Below, piece after piece: positions 52,611 through 55,175 of a stretch of 55,175 nucleotides of DNA. The position numbers and the translations under genes are program-made. The notes under the pieces are model-generated. The model made no database searches, was not told the origin of the DNA, and saw only the letters and a list, made by a program, of their open reading frames with translations. The number at the start of each line of letters is the position of its first letter. The first letter of the stretch is position 1. The DNA is from Marinoscillum furvescens DSM 4134 (GTDB taxonomy: Bacteria > Bacteroidota > Bacteroidia > Cytophagales > Cyclobacteriaceae), in the NCBI RefSeq assembly GCF_003386095.1, contig NZ_QREG01000030.1:1-55175 (forward strand), given 5' to 3'.

Positions 52611-53750
52611 TTATCCGATGGCTTCTTCCAGATCTCTGAGCAGGTCGTCTACATCTTCGATACCTACTGATAGTCGGATGAGCGAGTCGGTAAGTCCGGC
52701 TTCCAGTCTTTGCTCTCTGGGAATGCTCGCATGTGTCATGCTGGCTGGGTGACCGGCTAGTGACTCTACTCCTCCCAGTGATTCGGCCAGGCTAAAGACT
52801 CTTAGTTTTTCCAACAGTCTAAATGCCGCATCCTGGCTGTCGTCTTTCAGTGCGAAGGACAGCATGCCGCCAAATTTTTTCATTTGCTTTTTCGCCACGT
52901 CATGATTGGGGTGATCCGAAAATCCTGGCCAGAAGACGTTTTTCACTTTGTCGTGATCGCGCAGGTAGTGGGCAATTTTCTCCCCATTGTCACAGTGGCG
53001 ATCCATACGTACATGAAGGGTTTTGATCCCTCTGAGTACCAGGAAGCAGTCTTGAGGGCCTGGTACCGCTCCTGCTGAGTTTTGCATAAAGCCAATTTGC
53101 TCGTCTATGGTAGGGTCACTGGTGCCTACAAAGCCCATCACCACATCCGAGTGGCCAGAGATGTATTTGGTCACCGAGTGCATCACTATGTCTGCACCCA
53201 GCGCAATCGGGTTTTGCAGATAAGGGCTCGCAAACGTGTTGTCTACCACTGTTTTGGCATTCACACTTTTGGCAATGTCCACGATGGCTTCAATGTCCAC
53301 GATGCTCATCATAGGGTTGGTAGGCGTCTCTACCCACACCAGTTTAGTGTTTTCATTTACTGCAGACTTTACAGCATCCAGGTCTTTCATGTCCACAAAG
53401 CGGAACTTGATGCCATATTTCGCATAGATTTTGGTGAACATCCGATAAGTGCCACCATAGAGGTCATTGGTACTCACGATCTCGTCGCCTGGCTCAAATA
53501 GCTTCAGGATCGCATCCGTAGCGCCCATTCCTGAGCTAAAGCATCGGCCAAACTTAGCACCTTCCAGTGCGGCAATATTCGCTTCTAGTGCGGTTCGGGT
53601 GGGGTTTTGAGTTCGCGCGTATTCATAGCCCTTGTGGTCTCCCGGAGATGCCTGCACAAAGGTGGACGTTTGGTAGATAGGAGTCATGATCGCTCCTGTG
53701 CTTGGGTCTGGCTCCTGGCCGGCATGTATGGCTTTCGTTCCGAATTTCAT
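52611..53750 (-). CDS. metB: Cystathionine gamma-synthase/lyase family enzyme
   Basis: A 379-aa fold-type I PLP enzyme of the Cys/Met metabolism family. It starts FGTKAIHAGQEPDPSTGA and shows YEYARTQNPTR, the GMGATDAIL loop, the WVETPTNPM segment and the PLP lysine K195 in HSVTKYISGHSDV. The C-terminal part SLGGVESLAGHPASMTH and LIRLSVGIED are family hallmarks. Cystathionine gamma-synthase (O-acyl-homoserine + cysteine) is the best guess; gamma-lyase activity cannot be excluded from sequence. A good promoter lies upstream (53788-53818). Confidence 0.9.
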   Translation of the reverse strand: MKFGTKAIHAGQEPDPSTGAIMTPIYQTSTFVQASPGDHKGYEYARTQNPTRTALEANIAALEGAKFGRCFSSGMGATDAILKLFEPGDEIVSTNDLYGGTYRMFTKIYAKYGIKFRFVDMKDLDAVKSAVNENTKLVWVETPTNPMMSIVDIEAIVDIAKSVNAKTVVDNTFASPYLQNPIALGADIVMHSVTKYISGHSDVVMGFVGTSDPTIDEQIGFMQNSAGAVPGPQDCFLVLRGIKTLHVRMDRHCDNGEKIAHYLRDHDKVKNVFWPGFSDHPNHDVAKKQMKKFGGMLSFALKDDSQDAAFRLLEKLRVFSLAESLGGVESLAGHPASMTHASIPREQRLEAGLTDSLIRLSVGIEDVDDLLRDLEEAIG

Positions 53751-53787
53751 AGGTTAATTGTCTTCTGTTTTTGATTTGTGACGGTGG

Positions 53788-53818
53788 CAAAGATTAGAAG
53801 TTTAAAGCATTTGCCAAA
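53788..53818 (-). promoter_or_regulatory. Promoter of the cystathionine gamma-synthase gene
   Basis: On the minus strand TTG (53817-53815), 18 bases, then TAATCTTTG (53796-53788) resemble the -33 and -7 elements of Bacteroidota promoters, about 38 bases before the start codon. I looked for a SAM riboswitch before this gene and found none. Confidence 0.5.
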
Positions 53819-53869
53819 GTCAGTATGCTATCATGCACACGCTTTTGCATAGAAATGGTTACCGTTGGT

Positions 53870-53905
53870 AAAAGAAAAACGCAGACTGGTGGATTTGTTT
53901 CTGCG
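53870..53905 (-). terminator. Intrinsic terminator on the minus strand
   Basis: Reading the minus strand, CGCAGA (53905-53900) pairs with TCTGCG (53885-53880), followed by TTTTTCTTTT. It lies 17 bases beyond the stop of the 60-aa frame at 53922-54104 and so marks the end of a short minus-strand transcript. Confidence 0.6.
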
Positions 53906-53921
53906 ATGCATCAAAACTTTA

Positions 53922-54104
53922 CTATCTTCGAGTATCAGTTCTGGTGAGCAGATTTTTTGAGTTAATCAAACGGATTAGCATTTTTTGCGTATGCTTACTG
54001 GAGACACCACAATGTAGACAAGCCAAAGACGTTTTGAGGTATAGCAACACGCTGAACAGCAATGCTATAGCTATGAAGATAAACTGCAGAGTTGTTTTGT
54101 ACAT
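53922..54104 (-). CDS. Putative small membrane protein, 60 aa
   Basis: An open frame beginning MYKTTLQFIFIAIALLFSVLLYL, a single strong hydrophobic segment. It is followed by a CLHC pair (residues about 29-32) and a basic tail. A terminator stands just after it on the same strand, which supports a real short transcript. I do not recognise the protein and see no convincing promoter, so a non-coding role of this transcript remains possible. Confidence 0.4.
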   Translation of the reverse strand: MYKTTLQFIFIAIALLFSVLLYLKTSLACLHCGVSSKHTQKMLIRLINSKNLLTRTDTRR

Positions 54105-54147
54105 AGTGAATTAGGTTAACATTTGGTACACAATTTTGTAGTCGACA

Positions 54148-54178
54148 TCCCGCCTCGTGCGGGATGTTTTTTTTAGAG
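54148..54178 (+). terminator. Orphan intrinsic terminator
   Basis: ACATCCCGC and GCGGGATGT form a perfect 9-bp stem around CTCGT, followed by eight T. No plus-strand gene precedes it within several hundred bases, so it may end a small RNA, or antisense transcription across the 60-aa frame. Confidence 0.75.
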
Positions 54179-54418
54179 GGTGGTTGATTATGGATCTAGC
54201 AGGTTTTATGTGGGCTTACCTAAGAAAGTTTAATTGTGGCTCATGGAGCCCGTCAGCAATACCATGGAAGCGTTTGGTAGCACTATGGTCATGAATTATT
54301 CGCTGATTTTTAGGATAAACTTGGCAAAAACGCGATGATTCGTTCTCTTAGTGCTCAGATTGAATTTTTACGATGACAATAGAGCGCGCAGAGCGGTTAA
54401 AGCACTTTTCTCCAGCCG

Positions 54419-54522
54419 CTGTAGGTGTTGTCACCTACAGCTATCCAATCCAGGACTGCCTGTGATACTGTTCCTCGATGCGACAATCTATCTACACCCA
54501 CCTGTTGGTCACAAGACCAACA
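54419..54522. repeat. Pair of related hairpin repeats with compensating changes
   Basis: Hairpin 1 (54419-54440): arms CTGTAGGTG/CACCTACAG, loop TTGT. Hairpin 2 (54503-54522): arms TGTTGGTC/GACCAACA, loop ACAA. Read on opposite strands they are the same element, differing at two stem pairs where both partners changed. The stretch 54179-54568 otherwise shows no gene I believe. Confidence 0.6.
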
Positions 54523-54568
54523 TGGGCGGAGGGTGCAGCAGGCAAGGTGGCTCTGAGTAATGGTTTTG

Positions 54569-54686
54569 TCATCGGTAGTTGGCGGGCGGCTAGTCTCGAA
54601 CTATAAGGCAAAAACCAAGAATCGAGCTGTGTGTCTATCTTTCGAGACTGGCCGTCCGCGACTGGCCGTCCGCCAGCTACCGATGA
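54569..54686. repeat. REP-like inverted repeat beside the IS110 gene
   Basis: Left arm 54569-54600 (GTCATCGGTAGTTGGCGGGC...) is the inverted partner of 54641-54686 (...CCGCCAGCTACCGATGAC). The right arm has an extra copy of the 14-mer GACTGGCCGTCCGC (54646-54659 and 54660-54673), the exact reverse complement of the tandem 14-mer at 707-734. The 40-base centre matches part of the block at 1990-2035. Confidence 0.75.
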
Positions 54687-54695
54687 CGTATTTTT

Positions 54696-55175
54696 CTACG
54701 CACTAACTGTAAGCTGGTATCCAAGCTTTTTGGCAGTTTTTTGCAGCCACCTTTCTTGCTGTAATTTTATTCTTTCCTCGTATGCCGCAATCCCTTTTTC
54801 GGTATATGCCAGTCCTTTTACCATTAGTTTCCAATATAGCACCGCTAGCTTCCTAGCTGTTGCTTTAACAGCAACTCCTGCTCCTTTCTTATTTTTTATC
54901 TTCCTACCAAAAGCTCCTAGTGCAATCTGCTTGCTCTCGATTAGGCTTTGGCTTAACTGACGGAATATTTGTCCTGCTTTAGGGTGTTGCTTTCTGTTTC
55001 GTGATTTATTCATTTTCCCCGACCTATGTTGACCTGGAGCTAATCCTAGCCAACTTGTAAAGTGCTTTTCCGTTGGCCATTTACTTAAATCACTCCCCGT
55101 TTCGCCATATATCTGCAGCCATCCATAATCGGTTATACCGGGAAGCACTGTTGCATCTTTATTGTCAAAGATTTT
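54696..55175 (-). mobile_element. IS110-family transposase, 3' part (cut by window edge)
   Basis: The frame is open to the window end (no stop before 55175), so only the C-terminal ~160 residues are seen. The segment LPGITDYGWLQIYGETGSDLSKW, then HFTSWLGLAPGQHRSG and ARKLAVLYWKLMVKG, matches the C-terminal Transposase_20 domain of IS110-family (DEDD) recombinases, which carry the serine and helix-hairpin region. IS110 elements move without typical terminal inverted repeats, guided by a bridge RNA. That RNA's region, upstream of the gene in the IS110 group, lies outside the window. The stop codon is ten bases from the REP-like inverted repeat. Confidence 0.88.

Noticed and set aside
53751-53921. 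SAM riboswitch before the cystathionine gamma-synthase gene
   Set aside because: Looked for because metB genes often have one, but no multi-helix junction or conserved core could be built; only a promoter and a terminator-like hairpin were found.
54351-54560. 69-codon plus-strand frame over the hairpin repeats
   Set aside because: It is made largely of the two hairpin repeats and a cysteine-rich chance translation, with no homologue I recognise.
1-55175. CRISPR arrays, tRNA and rRNA genes
   Set aside because: No regularly spaced direct repeats with unique spacers, no cloverleaf and no rRNA core sequence was recognised by eye; a tRNAscan-SE/CRISPRCasFinder run would be decisive.

Overview
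The window looks like a chromosomal segment from a marine-type member of the Bacteroidota, probably order Cytophagales. The evidence is a Bacteroidota-style division and cell-wall (dcw) cluster lacking murF and ddl, an FtsZ with the Bacteroidota C-terminal tail, TAnnTTTG-type promoters, a DUF4199 protein, BACON/GLUG lipoproteins, a lipoprotein-type TPR histidine kinase with a LytTR regulator, and menaquinone synthesis (menB). Genus cannot be decided from the sequence alone.

Layout. (1) 1-2277 is an accessory zone: the 3' end of a group II intron with the tail of its maturase, one unrecognised 159-aa gene, and several dispersed palindromic and short-tandem repeats. (2) 2278-9235 is an AT-rich two-gene module: a 2097-aa protein with a PD-(D/E)xK-like nuclease domain, a P-loop STAND-like NTPase and a very long helical C-terminal part, overlapped by a 235-aa partner gene. 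It resembles an anti-phage (Avs-like) module and is the best candidate for a little-described system. (3) 9384-9720 is the mraZ control region with two opposed arrays of 10-bp-phased GTGGG boxes. (4) 9727-25530 is the dcw cluster mraZ-rsmH-ftsL-ftsI-murE-mraY-(130-aa gene)-murD-ftsW-murG-murC-ftsQ-ftsA-ftsZ, tightly packed, ending in a structured 3' UTR and a strong terminator. MurE carries the DNPR signature of meso-diaminopimelate addition.

(5) 25851-30562 holds a small unknown gene, an ArsC-like reductase, a DUF4199 membrane protein, a quinone oxidoreductase, an LpxR-like outer-membrane protein and bioF. (6) 30559-32348 is a two-gene minus-strand unit of unknown exported/membrane proteins. 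It is divergent from a 50-aa lipoprotein, a TPR histidine kinase and a LytTR response regulator (32641-35494). (7) 35631-46068 reads as one operon of eight mostly exported proteins: two LPP20-like, one of them fused to a DUF5683-like tail; an HExxH peptidase with TPRs; two GLUG paralogues; a small membrane protein; an unknown; and a coiled-coil protein with a LecA-like lectin tail. Direct repeats and a leader hairpin in front of it suggest control by the adjacent LytTR regulator.

(8) 46162-53750 is housekeeping: menB, bioD-bioA (completing biotin synthesis with the distant bioF), a Kef-type antiporter with RCK domains, an acyl-lipid/acyl-CoA desaturase, a DinB-like protein and a cystathionine gamma-synthase. 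(9) 53751-55175 is accessory again: a small putative gene, an orphan terminator, compensating hairpin repeats, a REP-like inverted repeat sharing a tandem 14-mer with the left end of the window, and the 3' part of an IS110-family transposase cut by the window edge. No tRNA, rRNA or CRISPR array was recognised.
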